Of a stretch of 64,000 nt of DNA, positions 29,517-37,572 are shown piece by piece. Numbering within the stretch: position 1 is the first letter of the stretch; each line of letters opens with the position of its first letter. The notes under the pieces were generated by a model. That model did no database searches and had not been told where the DNA came from. It saw only the letters and a program-made list of their open reading frames with translations. This DNA is from Bacteroidales bacterium. GTDB taxonomy: Bacteria; Bacteroidota; Bacteroidia; Bacteroidales; WCHB1-69. The position numbers and the translations under genes were made by a program. Where the stretch lies: contig JAFSOZ010000003.1 in assembly GCA_017443175.1 (NCBI GenBank), positions 353,892-417,891 on the forward strand. The letters are read 5' to 3'.

Positions 29517-30797
29517 ATGAAGAAATATATCCTTGTATTGACCCTTATCGCATTGGTTTTCAGCGGTTGCCGTAAAGAAGCCGATTATCATCCCTATATT
29601 GGCGAAAACGGTGCTTTGGCTTACGACAGCTATGCTGGACAGTTTGAATATCTATGGAAGTGCATCAGCACAGGTTATGTCTTCTGGGATGTGGACAACA
29701 CCGACTGGGATGCCGTTTACAACCAATATATGCCTCAATTCAAGGCTCTCGACGAGAAGCATGCGGCTGGACAAGACGTGACTATCGCAGAGTTGGACGC
29801 GCTGTATCAAGGTGCCCTTGGCGGCATGACCGACCACCATATGACGATTGTGCTGAGGAACATCTTCCCATCAGCGAATGATATTAATTCATTCGTGATT
29901 GTCAGGCCTGGAGCCAATGAAGTGGCACAACGAGATTATTACATTGAATCGATTGGTGAAGAACAAATTAACATGTTCGCATTTCTTGGCAACATTGAAT
30001 CACAATACAACATCGCAGTTCATGAATCAGCCACAGCATTCGTAGATGAAATCGGGGCCACCATCATTTATCATTACTGCCTGTTCACCCTTCCCGACGG
30101 ACGCAAAATCCCCTACCTATGGCAATCTGCAGCAGCCATGACACCTATTATGCGTTCAACGAACGGGGACAAAGGGGTCAGAGAGGCCGCGGCGCTCATA
30201 AAACATTGGTTGACAGCTATTAAGGAAACGCCCCGTAATCAGTTGGCCGGCATCATCCTCGACAACAGAGCCAACAGCGGTGGTTACCAAGACGACCTGG
30301 ACTATCTGATAGGCTCATTCATCAATGAGAAAAAAGAGATTTTGAGGACGCGCTATAAAGAAGGTCCCGGCAGACTGGAGCATTCCGTCTGGACTCCTTA
30401 TTACATCTATCCTCAAAGCCAATACCACCGCGACATTACCGCCGAAAACATTCCATACGTGATCATTTGCGATATCAACTCCATCAGCATGGGTGAAATC
30501 GAGCCCATGACCATCAAGGCTGTACTGCCCACGAGTTATGTCATCGGTGAGCGCACCTACGGGGCCACCGGTCCCCTGCAGCCAGTTGCCTCCATCAATC
30601 TAAACTACGGAGGTCCTTTTGGCAATTACAATACAATGAACCACTACATCTACACTTCCACATTTGAGGCGCAGGTGGGCGGCAAGGTATTGGAAGGCAT
30701 CGGACTCATCCCCGATCAGTTGGTGCTCCGCAAAAACCATAACGGGGATTTCAAGCCCCAGCTGGACGCTGCCATTCAATATATCCAGATGCACTGA
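29517..30797 (+). CDS. S41 family peptidase-like lipoprotein
   Basis: A 426-residue lipoprotein (lipobox VFSGC, Cys19) with the C-terminal-processing-peptidase (S41) fold. YLWKCISTGYVFWDVDNTDWD at the N-terminus is the usual helical pre-domain of S41 lipoproteins in Bacteroidota. The core has GIILDNRANSGGYQDD, IPYVIICDINSISMGEIEPM with the probable nucleophile Ser, and VIGERTYGATGPLQP. The residue that is the catalytic Lys in Tsp/CtpA is Ala here, as in tricorn-like S41 proteins that use other partners. I see no clear PDZ domain. It sits between an outer membrane barrel and a retropepsin-PDZ protein, all exported. Confidence 0.87.
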   Translation: MKKYILVLTLIALVFSGCRKEADYHPYIGENGALAYDSYAGQFEYLWKCISTGYVFWDVDNTDWDAVYNQYMPQFKALDEKHAAGQDVTIAELDALYQGALGGMTDHHMTIVLRNIFPSANDINSFVIVRPGANEVAQRDYYIESIGEEQINMFAFLGNIESQYNIAVHESATAFVDEIGATIIYHYCLFTLPDGRKIPYLWQSAAAMTPIMRSTNGDKGVREAAALIKHWLTAIKETPRNQLAGIILDNRANSGGYQDDLDYLIGSFINEKKEILRTRYKEGPGRLEHSVWTPYYIYPQSQYHRDITAENIPYVIICDINSISMGEIEPMTIKAVLPTSYVIGERTYGATGPLQPVASINLNYGGPFGNYNTMNHYIYTSTFEAQVGGKVLEGIGLIPDQLVLRKNHNGDFKPQLDAAIQYIQMH

Positions 30798-30835
30798 TTG
30801 GGATTGTGACACATCTGTATGAAATAATCTGCAAC

Positions 30836-32014
30836 ATGAAACGGTTCCCCATACACTTTCTTGCCGCCATAATGCTTTGCGGCAGCCTGTCCGCCCAAGT
30901 GCGGATGGACAGCATCCCTTTCCTCATGAGAGGACACTTGATTCTTCACGCCACAATCAATGACACAATTGAATGTGACATCATCTATGATACCGGGGCC
31001 GCCGATATGTTTGGCGTGGACAGCGTATGGCTTTCCAGCTCCCAATGGAAGCCCAAAAACTTTGGATACGCCAATGCAGGTGGCGGGGCAGGACGTACGC
31101 TGATTAGAATTGTCATGGACCAAACGAAAGTGCAGGTCGGCAACGTGGAGGAGCACTACGACATTGCACCCATATTTCAGCTTCGAGACGTTGTGGACTG
31201 CCATATCGATGGCATTATGGGCATAAAAAACATTGACAAACACCCATTTGAAATCAATTTTGAGCACAACTATCTCAAACAATACAAGACAGGAGTGCCC
31301 AACACGAACGGCTACATGAAGTTGCCTATCAAATTCGAAAACAACAGAATCCACATTCAGGCCGAGACTCGCATTGGGGGCAAGACCATCAAGGGCTGGT
31401 ATCTGATGGATACGGGCAGCAGCGGTACAGTAGATTTCACGGCACAGACCACAAAGCAATATCAGCTCGATGCGGTTCCGGGCAAGCGATACTTCACAGA
31501 CATCCTGCAGATGGGACTTGGAGACAAGAAACAGGAAGTTTTCGTCGATATGCTGTCCAATTGGATGATCATTGGAAACGATACCATAAAGGGGAGGCCT
31601 ATTTCCTACATTCCCGAAGGGACAGGTGCATTTGGCAATGCGTCGTATATCGGGGTGATTGGCAATACCATCTGGTCGAATTACAACATCATCATCGATG
31701 CCAAGAACCAAACACTCTACCTTCGCCGTTTCAAGCCCCAAAATCCTCTGAGGCCAACTTATGGCTACACATTCCGCAACCGCACCGATATTGGCCGAGG
31801 CTGGATTGTGTCATCACTCGAACGAGAGAGCGATGCGGCGAAAGCGGGTATGGCCTTGGGTGACACCATCATCACTGTCAACGGGCGGAATGTCAAGGAT
31901 TACACTTGGGAGGAGGAGTACTATATCGATGAACAGCCCAACCAAATCCTGGAAATCATCGGTACCGATGGCCAGAAAAAGCGGATTACGCTGAAGGCCA
32001 AGTTGAGATGGTAG
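30836..32014 (+). CDS. Exported retropepsin-like aspartic protease with C-terminal PDZ domain
   Basis: 392 residues: a signal peptide (cut near ...CGSLSA-Q), two pepsin-type half sites, CDIIYDTGAADMFGVD and GWYLMDTGSSGTVDF, and a C-terminal PDZ domain (about residues 300-392: GRGWIVSSLERESDAAKAGMALGDTIITVNGRNVKDY). Two DTG motifs in one chain suggest a self-contained bilobal active site, unlike viral retropepsins. Bacteroidota carry many such aspartyl-protease/PDZ proteins of unknown substrate. The start at 30836 fits the signal peptide; the gap to the S41 gene is 38 bp, consistent with one unit. Confidence 0.85.
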   Translation: MKRFPIHFLAAIMLCGSLSAQVRMDSIPFLMRGHLILHATINDTIECDIIYDTGAADMFGVDSVWLSSSQWKPKNFGYANAGGGAGRTLIRIVMDQTKVQVGNVEEHYDIAPIFQLRDVVDCHIDGIMGIKNIDKHPFEINFEHNYLKQYKTGVPNTNGYMKLPIKFENNRIHIQAETRIGGKTIKGWYLMDTGSSGTVDFTAQTTKQYQLDAVPGKRYFTDILQMGLGDKKQEVFVDMLSNWMIIGNDTIKGRPISYIPEGTGAFGNASYIGVIGNTIWSNYNIIIDAKNQTLYLRRFKPQNPLRPTYGYTFRNRTDIGRGWIVSSLERESDAAKAGMALGDTIITVNGRNVKDYTWEEEYYIDEQPNQILEIIGTDGQKKRITLKAKLRW

Positions 32015-32020
32015 AAGATT

Positions 32021-32028
32021 GGGGGGGG
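32021..32028. repeat. Run of eight G
   Basis: A G8 homopolymer 6 bp after the stop of the retropepsin gene and 43 bp before the next start, the only such run I noticed. Confidence 0.9.
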
Positions 32029-32071
32029 CGCCAAGATGCCGAAAATTATTTAATTTGCAAAGAAAAAAACA

Positions 32072-32578
32072 ATGCTATCACAAAACCACACTATCCGCCC
32101 CGCCAAATTGCCAGATGATGCTGAGAGAATCCTTGAGGTTTTCGCGGCGGCAAAAGCCATTATGGTGGCTGACGGAAACACGAAGCAGTGGATCAATGGC
32201 TATCCCTCGCTTGAGGCCGTGAGTGCGGATATAGAGAGAAACGAGAGCTTCGTGGTGGAAGACGATGGCCGTATCGTAGCCTATTTCGCATTTTTGCCAT
32301 CGCCGGAGCCTACCTACGCCACCATTTACGACGGCAAGTGGGTGGATGATACATTGCCCTACCATGTCATTCACCGTATTGCCAGCTTTCCGGAGGTGCA
32401 CGGCATCTTCCAGAATATCATGGAGTTCTGCTTTGCCCACGACCGGAACATCCGCATCGACACGCACCGCGACAACCGCATCATGCAGCACAACATCCTG
32501 AAACACGGCTTCCAATATTGCGGCATCATCCTCTTGGCCAACGGCGACGAGCGGCTGGCGTATCAGAAAATAATTTAA
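32072..32578 (+). CDS. GNAT family N-acetyltransferase
   Basis: 168 residues, cytosolic. It has the GNAT pattern: an N-terminal strand-helix (TIRPAKLPDDAERILEVFAAAKAIM), a central strand (ESFVVEDDGRIVAYFAFLP) and a C-terminal part with RIDTHRDNRIMQHNILKHGFQYCGII, which is the usual helix-strand end of Gcn5-type acetyltransferases. The classical acetyl-CoA Q/RxxGxG/A loop is poorly preserved. The substrate is unknown. It resembles many Bacteroidota GNAT proteins of about 165-170 residues. Confidence 0.85.
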   Translation: MLSQNHTIRPAKLPDDAERILEVFAAAKAIMVADGNTKQWINGYPSLEAVSADIERNESFVVEDDGRIVAYFAFLPSPEPTYATIYDGKWVDDTLPYHVIHRIASFPEVHGIFQNIMEFCFAHDRNIRIDTHRDNRIMQHNILKHGFQYCGIILLANGDERLAYQKII

Positions 32579-32920
32579 AGCTTCAGGATATTGATTGGCA
32601 ACATAAGGCAAACAAACACCATCGCCTACATGAAATCCCTGCGCAATGAGAAGGAATCCGAACCGCCAACTCGCCGAATATTTTTTGCCAAGTTCCCGAA
32701 TGAAATCAAGCCAAGTTCCCGAATAGCAAAAATTAAATTTGCGTAATTGATTTATTTATAGTGTTTTTGCAGCGAATTTATCGTTTTCATTATGGATGCT
32801 TATAAACCACAACTGCCGAACAGCAGGCAGCAAGTGTATTGAATATGGCTGACCCTTTGCACATCCTCCACTCCGCTATATTGCCATAAGACGCTGAATT
32901 AAAATCAATCAACAATCTTT
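32579..32920. other. Intergenic stretch with three 15-bp direct repeats
   Basis: 342 bp between convergent genes without a supported gene. Three copies of GCCAAGTTCCCGAAT (the first as GCCAACTCGCCGAAT) lie at 32665, 32687 and 32710, spaced 22-23 bp. No clear terminator was seen. Confidence 0.6.
32665..32724. repeat. Three 15-bp direct repeats at 22-23 bp spacing
   Basis: Copies at 32665-32679 (three mismatches), 32687-32701 and 32710-32724 (identical). The two-helical-turn spacing could present the same DNA face to a protein. Confidence 0.75.
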
Positions 32921-34120
32921 CTATTGTTTCAGAACAAAGATTTTGATAGTTTTGGTGCGACCCATCTTGATCAAATACACACCTGTGGAGGGTACCGAAA
33001 CAACCTCTCTATTGTTTTGCATCTTCCGCGGCAAGACAATCGGACGGCCCAGCAAATCGAACACGGAAATTGTCCGCTCTTCGGACAGATTGTCGGTGCA
33101 TTCACTTAACTCGATTACAATATTACCGTTGAACTGATATATGTTCCATTCGTTATGATCAAACTCTTCAACAACGGTCGGAGGATCTATCTCTTCTCCA
33201 GAGATTTGCCACTCTACACTCGATTCACCACCGTTGCCCCACCACCACCAGAAGTAGGTCTGTAGTATATCCATAACAAATGTATCGGTCGATCCCCAAC
33301 GGCTATAAGTATGTCCCACGTCATACCCTACAACGATAGCGTCAGTATTGTATCGACCAAAATAGTTGCCGTAAGGATCCGATTGGTGGTAGCACACATC
33401 CATGGGTATCCAGCCATATCCCTCTATCTTGAATTCTGCCCACACGTGCTTTTCGCCATTTGAATAGATGGCTACCACATGCCGAGACGGAATCCCCTTG
33501 CAGCGCAACAACGAGATAAGTATGGATGAAAGGTTGCCGGCATCACCACCTCCATCGGCAAGAATCTGACTTAACGGATGGATGCCCGTATTCGGATTAA
33601 GAAAAGTATAATTCTCCGCCACATAATCATAGCAGTTATACGCAAAGTTGACAATACCTTCACTGCTGTTCCAAATATTGTCAGCCAAAGAGCGGATGAC
33701 CGGATTGTCAGGATCTACATATCCGCCTGCCGTGCTCCCCGTGTACAACCTGTATTCTTCGGATGTCATATCGTAGGAAATGCTTTCGTCAATTTGGGAG
33801 AAGTCCACATTGATGCTATGATGCGTTAATTCCGTCCTCACACCCACCATGATGTTGTCATCGGAGACGTTGTTGAATTGGAATCTGGCATAACGGTCAT
33901 CTGAATTGTCCACCTCGCAATACACACCACCCTCGTAGGCCACATTATGAACCGTTTGGTACTGGTTTGTCTGGGGAATCGGGATCAATATGGACAAACG
34001 ACTAATCGAAGCCCCGTTGCGCCGGAACATCACATTGTCCGTCACACGTTCCGTATATTGGGCTTTTGCCGACAATCCTATAATAAGAATTGATAAGAAA
34101 AATGTCAATTTTTTCATCAT
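32921..34120 (-). CDS. Transglutaminase-like type IX cargo protein with Cys-to-Ala substitution
   Basis: 399 residues: signal peptide (cut near ...LSAKA-Q), an N-terminal strand region, a transglutaminase-like core (about 150-300), and a C-terminal type IX sorting domain (about 325-399: EWNIYQFNGNIVIELSE, ISVFDLLGRPIVL, TGVYLIKMGRTKTIKIFVLK). In the core, the catalytic motif normally reads GDC; here it is GGD-Ala194-GNLSSILISLL (codon GCC at 33539-33541). The catalytic His (HVWAEF) and Asp (WIPMDV) are kept. I infer a secreted, cell-surface, enzymatically inactive binding or structural version. Upstream and downstream genes face away or converge, so it is a single unit. Confidence 0.87.
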   Translation of the reverse strand: MMKKLTFFLSILIIGLSAKAQYTERVTDNVMFRRNGASISRLSILIPIPQTNQYQTVHNVAYEGGVYCEVDNSDDRYARFQFNNVSDDNIMVGVRTELTHHSINVDFSQIDESISYDMTSEEYRLYTGSTAGGYVDPDNPVIRSLADNIWNSSEGIVNFAYNCYDYVAENYTFLNPNTGIHPLSQILADGGGDAGNLSSILISLLRCKGIPSRHVVAIYSNGEKHVWAEFKIEGYGWIPMDVCYHQSDPYGNYFGRYNTDAIVVGYDVGHTYSRWGSTDTFVMDILQTYFWWWWGNGGESSVEWQISGEEIDPPTVVEEFDHNEWNIYQFNGNIVIELSECTDNLSEERTISVFDLLGRPIVLPRKMQNNREVVSVPSTGVYLIKMGRTKTIKIFVLKQ

Positions 34121-34263
34121 TGTGTTGTTATTATTAGACTTATTGTCAATGATATTAATGTTCTTGATGATTCCAATAAACGTTCATTGGAAAAAGCAGT
34201 GTCTTTACACCTTAAAAAAATGCCAACAATCAATTGCTGGCATTCTGTCCGGTTTGGCTATCA

Positions 34264-34818
34264 CTACGCATTGACAAACGCAGTGAACTTCTCAGCCTGC
34301 TCTTTCAGCATGGCAACTTGCTCGTCGGTGAGGTTGAATTCGCCTTTGGTCCAGGCCTCGATGCCGAGGGCGATGCCCGTCTGCGGCTCTGTCATCACCT
34401 GCATTTTCATAAACTCCAACAGTTCGTTCAATTTGGCACGGCAAGAGGCGGTCTTGTTGTTGCCGCCGGCGCCGCTCACTGTCACCTTTTTGCCAACCAC
34501 AGCCGTGGGGTTGGTGAAGTCGCTGATGTCCATCGGGCGGGAGAGCCAGTCCAACAAGTTCTTGAGCAGACCGGGATAGCTATAGTTGTACTCGGGCGTG
34601 AAAATCCAGATGCCGTCGGCGGCGAGGATCTCCTTCCGCACGCGTACCACAGGAGCGGGAGTATTCGCTTCCAAGTCTTGATTCATAAACGGAACATCTT
34701 CAAATTCAAGATATTGAATATTGAATTTATTAACCAGCATCTTCTCGGCCATAGCGGCCAGCTGACGATTAAAAGACTGTTTTCTTAAAGAACCGACGAT
34801 AAAAAGGATGTTTTTCAT
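34264..34818 (-). CDS. NADPH-dependent FMN reductase / NAD(P)H:quinone-type flavoprotein
   Basis: 184 residues with a flavodoxin-like fold: the phosphate-binding N-terminus ILFIVGSLRKQSFNRQLA, the NADPH-dependent FMN reductase hallmark FTPEYNYSYPGLLKNLLDWLSR, and VSGAGGNNKT. Such enzymes reduce FMN, quinones, azo compounds or chromate with NAD(P)H in the cytosol. The start is placed at 34818 (MKNILFIVGS), the usual N-terminus. It has its own promoter at 34854, which lies back to back with the promoter of the HD hydrolase gene. Confidence 0.92.
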   Translation of the reverse strand: MKNILFIVGSLRKQSFNRQLAAMAEKMLVNKFNIQYLEFEDVPFMNQDLEANTPAPVVRVRKEILAADGIWIFTPEYNYSYPGLLKNLLDWLSRPMDISDFTNPTAVVGKKVTVSGAGGNNKTASCRAKLNELLEFMKMQVMTEPQTGIALGIEAWTKGEFNLTDEQVAMLKEQAEKFTAFVNA

Positions 34819-34853
34819 AACGATTATTTTGATTATTCTATACTTTGATTTTG

Positions 34854-34861
34854 CAAAAGTA
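34854..34861 (-). promoter_or_regulatory. -7 promoter element of the FMN reductase gene
   Basis: TACTTTTG on the minus strand, with TTGG 18 bp further upstream as a possible -33 element; 36 bp before the start codon. Confidence 0.65.
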
Positions 34862-34912
34862 CAAAACATTTTCAAATTGCCAATCCAATTGCCTGAATAT
34901 TCTCGTTTTGTG

Positions 34913-34920
34913 TACTTTTG
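34913..34920 (+). promoter_or_regulatory. -7 promoter element of the HD hydrolase gene
   Basis: TACTTTTG on the plus strand, 60 bp before the ATG at 34980; divergent from the element at 34854. Confidence 0.6.
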
Positions 34921-34979
34921 CGGCACAATTAGCAGTAATATGGATTTGTGAATCATATAAACAAACGAATCACCATAAC

Positions 34980-35609
34980 ATGAACCCTATCCGCCAAGAT
35001 TTACAAGTATATATTGAACGCGAGATACTGCCGCGGTACGACAGTTTTGATGCAGCGCATCAGCGCGACCATGTGGAAATGGTCATCCGCCAGAGTCTGG
35101 AACTGGCCGAGCAGACGGGCGCAGATGCGGAAATGTCGTATGTCATTGCCGCTTACCACGACACCGGCCTGTGCGAGGGACGCGAGCGGCATCATTTGGT
35201 TTCCGGACGTATTATCCGCGCCGACCGGAATCTGCTCCGATGGTTCTTGCCCGAACAGATAGAGACAATGGCCTGCGCGGCGGAAGATCACCGTGCTTCG
35301 GCGGACCACGCCCCGCGCACACTTTACGGGCGCATCGTGGCAGAAGCCGACCGCTTCATCGACCCGGTGACTATTGTCCGTCGCACCGTGCAATTCGGGC
35401 TGGAACATTATCCCGAACTTGACAAAGAGGGACACTATGAGCGGACCATCCAGCATCTTCACGAAAAATACGGCCATAACGGGTATCTCAAACTGTGGTT
35501 TCCGGACTCCCCCAACGCCCGACGACTGGAGCAACTGCGCCAAATGATTGACGATGAACCGCAAATCCGCCGCATCTTTGACGAATACTGGATTGGTCAT
35601 TTAGCATAA
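34980..35609 (+). CDS. HD domain phosphohydrolase
   Basis: 209 residues, cytosolic. It has the metal-binding HD pattern: H in AAHQRDHVEMV near residue 28, H-D in VIAAYHDTGLCEG (about residues 60-61), a further His in ERHHLVSG, and a late Asp in VAEADRFIDPV. These are the H...HD...D ligands of the HD superfamily. Specific substrate (nucleotide or other phosphoester) cannot be read from sequence. The ATG at 34980 is supported by the promoter 60 bp upstream; a longer open frame upstream overlaps that promoter. A glutathione peroxidase gene with its own promoter follows. Confidence 0.88.
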   Translation: MNPIRQDLQVYIEREILPRYDSFDAAHQRDHVEMVIRQSLELAEQTGADAEMSYVIAAYHDTGLCEGRERHHLVSGRIIRADRNLLRWFLPEQIETMACAAEDHRASADHAPRTLYGRIVAEADRFIDPVTIVRRTVQFGLEHYPELDKEGHYERTIQHLHEKYGHNGYLKLWFPDSPNARRLEQLRQMIDDEPQIRRIFDEYWIGHLA

Positions 35610-35615
35610 AAGTTG

Positions 35616-35623
35616 TACCTTTG
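35616..35623 (+). promoter_or_regulatory. -7 promoter element of the glutathione peroxidase gene
   Basis: TACCTTTG matches TAnnTTTG, 30 bp before the ATG at 35653. Confidence 0.65.
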
Positions 35624-35652
35624 CCCCGTAAAACATTTAACCTCCAAAGAAT

Positions 35653-36198
35653 ATGTCAACAATTTACGATTACAAGCCCCTGAACAATAAGGGTATGGAA
35701 GTGGACTTGGCCCAATATGAGGGCAAGGTCCTGATGATTGTCAACACTGCCTCCAAATGCGGTTTCACCCCGCAGTATGACGGATTGGAAGCTCTTTACC
35801 AAAAATACAAAGACCAAGGTCTGACCATTATCGGCTTCCCCTGCGACCAGTTCGCCCACCAGGAGCCGGGTTCCGATGAGGAAATTGCAGAATTCTGCCG
35901 CCTCAACCACGGTGTGACTTTCCCTCTGATGAAAAAGATCGACGTCAACGGCAGCGAAGCGCACCCCATCTACGAATATCTGAAATCGCAGGCCCCGACC
36001 GAAGAGTACAAAGGCTTGAAAGCCAAAGCTTCTGCAGCATTGTTCAAGACCCTCAGCAAGAGCGTGGAAAAGGAAAGTGACATCAAATGGAACTTCACCA
36101 AGTTCCTCATCTCCCGCGACGGCAGCACAATAAAGCGTTTCCCGCCCACCACGACACCGGAGGAGATGGAGAAGGATATACAGGATATGCTCGGCTAA
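35653..36198 (+). CDS. Glutathione peroxidase family thiol peroxidase
   Basis: 181 residues with the thioredoxin-like fold of the glutathione peroxidase family. The peroxidatic Cys36 is in VNTASKCGFTPQYDGLEALY (Cys version, not selenocysteine), followed by IIGFPCDQFAHQEPGSDEEI with the second Cys, which could resolve the disulfide, and KWNFTKFLISRDG with the Trp-Asn of the catalytic tetrad. No signal peptide, so cytosolic. Bacterial members usually take electrons from thioredoxin. A phosphodiester glycosidase gene starts 8 bp after its stop and is probably co-transcribed. Confidence 0.95.
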   Translation: MSTIYDYKPLNNKGMEVDLAQYEGKVLMIVNTASKCGFTPQYDGLEALYQKYKDQGLTIIGFPCDQFAHQEPGSDEEIAEFCRLNHGVTFPLMKKIDVNGSEAHPIYEYLKSQAPTEEYKGLKAKASAALFKTLSKSVEKESDIKWNFTKFLISRDGSTIKRFPPTTTPEEMEKDIQDMLG

Positions 36199-36206
36199 AA
36201 CAACTG

Positions 36207-37070
36207 ATGAACAAACTACGCCTTCTAACGGCAATATTTCTCCTGTGCGCCTCGTGCGTGTGGGCACAGACCGACTCTGCCACGCTGGTAAATGCGGCGT
36301 GGCAGGTGGACTCACTGGACGGCATGGTGCTGAAAAAAGTACACTTTACCCATCACGAGTATTTCAATAGCAACCAATTCATAGCGATATTGGAGATTCC
36401 GGCGCAGTCGGGCAAACGGCTGGCTTTTGCCTACGAGCCCGAGCGCACCCCCACGTCCGTCATAGCCCAACGTCACGATGCGGTGGCCGCCATCAACGGT
36501 TCTTTCTTCGACATGGACAAGCACCACCCTGTATGCCATCTCCGCATTGATGGCGAGGAGCTGGGCGAGAACACGCCGGGCACGGACACCGTCAACAGGA
36601 AATATTATCAATATGGCACGTTAGTCCTGCGCGAGGGCGCGCCACACATCCTGCGCACGGACAGCGCGCGCACATGGGAACGCTCGCTGCCCGACAGCAA
36701 CGTGATGACCGCCGGCCCCTTGCTGATCCTCCGGGGCGAAACACAACCCTTCCGCCACGACCGCACGTTTGTGAGCAACCGGCACCCGCGCACTGCCGTG
36801 GGCATCCGCCCCGACGGTACCACCCTGCTGTTCGTGGTCGATGGGCGCACCAAAGAGTCGGAAGGCATGTCACTGGATGAGCTGACCAGCACCCTTCACT
36901 GGCTGGGATGCAAAGATGCACTCAACATGGACGGCGGAGGCTCCACCACCCTGTATATCAAAGGAAAACCTTACGATGGCATCGTCAACTACCCCATCAA
37001 CAATGGCCGATTCGACCACACCGGAGAACGCGGCGTGTCAAATGCCATACTGGTCGTAAAAAACAGGTAA
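36207..37070 (+). CDS. Phosphodiester glycosidase (NAGPA domain) family protein, exported
   Basis: 287 residues: signal peptide (cut near ...SCVWA-Q) and a NAGPA/DUF2233 phosphodiester glycosidase domain. Family marks are AAINGSFFDMDKHHPVCHLRIDGE, the central RHPRTAVGIRPDGTTLLFVVDGR and the conserved LGCKDALNMDGGGSTTLYIKG near the C-terminus. The family includes the human uncovering enzyme for mannose-6-phosphate; bacterial members may act on phosphodiester-linked sugars of surface polymers. Periplasmic or surface location is inferred. Its stop codon lies inside the first unit of a heptamer array. Confidence 0.92.
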   Translation: MNKLRLLTAIFLLCASCVWAQTDSATLVNAAWQVDSLDGMVLKKVHFTHHEYFNSNQFIAILEIPAQSGKRLAFAYEPERTPTSVIAQRHDAVAAINGSFFDMDKHHPVCHLRIDGEELGENTPGTDTVNRKYYQYGTLVLREGAPHILRTDSARTWERSLPDSNVMTAGPLLILRGETQPFRHDRTFVSNRHPRTAVGIRPDGTTLLFVVDGRTKESEGMSLDELTSTLHWLGCKDALNMDGGGSTTLYIKGKPYDGIVNYPINNGRFDHTGERGVSNAILVVKNR

Positions 37071-37155
37071 AAGGTACAAGGTGCAGGGTACAAGGTCGGT
37101 CTCCAGTCTCCAGTCTTTCGTCTCAACTCTCAACTCTCAACTCTAAACTCTCAAC
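37065..37155. repeat. Thirteen-unit degenerate heptamer array between convergent genes
   Basis: A continuous 7-bp register over 91 bp: AGGTAAA, AGGTACA, AGGTGCA, GGGTACA, AGGTCGG, TCTCCAG, TCTCCAG, TCTTTCG, TCTCAAC (three times), TCTAAAC, TCTCAAC. The left five units are purine-rich, the right eight pyrimidine-rich. The first unit carries the TAA stop of the upstream gene, and the last carries the TGA stop of the convergent lipoprotein gene. It may also serve as transcription end region, but no hairpin-T tract is present. Confidence 0.92.
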
Positions 37156-37567
37156 TATATATCCTCAGCCTCACCCCATCAAACCGCGTGTTGTACCTGC
37201 GACAGGGGTATTTCGTCGGACCGCCAAGCTGCATTCCATCCAGAATATTGTACGTGGAACCGCACAGCGAGTCAATCAGACGCAGACCGTCAGGGGCCAC
37301 ATATAGCCACGATTCATTCTCCTCATAGTCGTAGGGACAGGCACGGTCGAAAGCGTTGAAATTCCACTCGTCAATCCGATAGACAATAATGCCATTCACG
37401 CCGCCGGTCAGGTATTCATATCCACCATACGTGTTCAAGCGGTAATACTGGACATCGTTGGGATAGATCACGAAATCTATCTTCACGTACGGCACCGGAT
37501 TGTTGTAGATATCACAACAAACCAGGAGCGGCAAAACGCATATCAGGAAAACAATAATCTTCTTCAT
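37151..37567 (-). CDS. Rieske-like lipoprotein lacking the histidine ligands
   Basis: A 138-residue lipoprotein (signal with lipobox LLVCC). The body follows the Rieske [2Fe-2S] fold seen in Bacteroidota lipoproteins: GGVNGIIVYRIDEWNFNAFDRACPYDYEENE and LCGSTYNILDGMQLGGPTKYPCRRY. A functional Rieske centre needs CxH and CxxH; here the sequence is C77-P-Y79 and C102-G-S-T105, so the cysteines remain but both His ligands are gone. I infer that it cannot bind a normal Rieske cluster. It is the last gene of a three-gene operon (glycosyltransferase, steroid-reductase-like protein, this), 5 bp behind its neighbour. Confidence 0.75.
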   Translation of the reverse strand: MKKIIVFLICVLPLLVCCDIYNNPVPYVKIDFVIYPNDVQYYRLNTYGGYEYLTGGVNGIIVYRIDEWNFNAFDRACPYDYEENESWLYVAPDGLRLIDSLCGSTYNILDGMQLGGPTKYPCRRYNTRFDGVRLRIYS

Positions 37568-37572
37568 AATGA

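Noticed and set aside
37065..37155. CRISPR array
   Set aside because: Units are 7 bp, degenerate and contiguous without spacers, and no cas genes are near.
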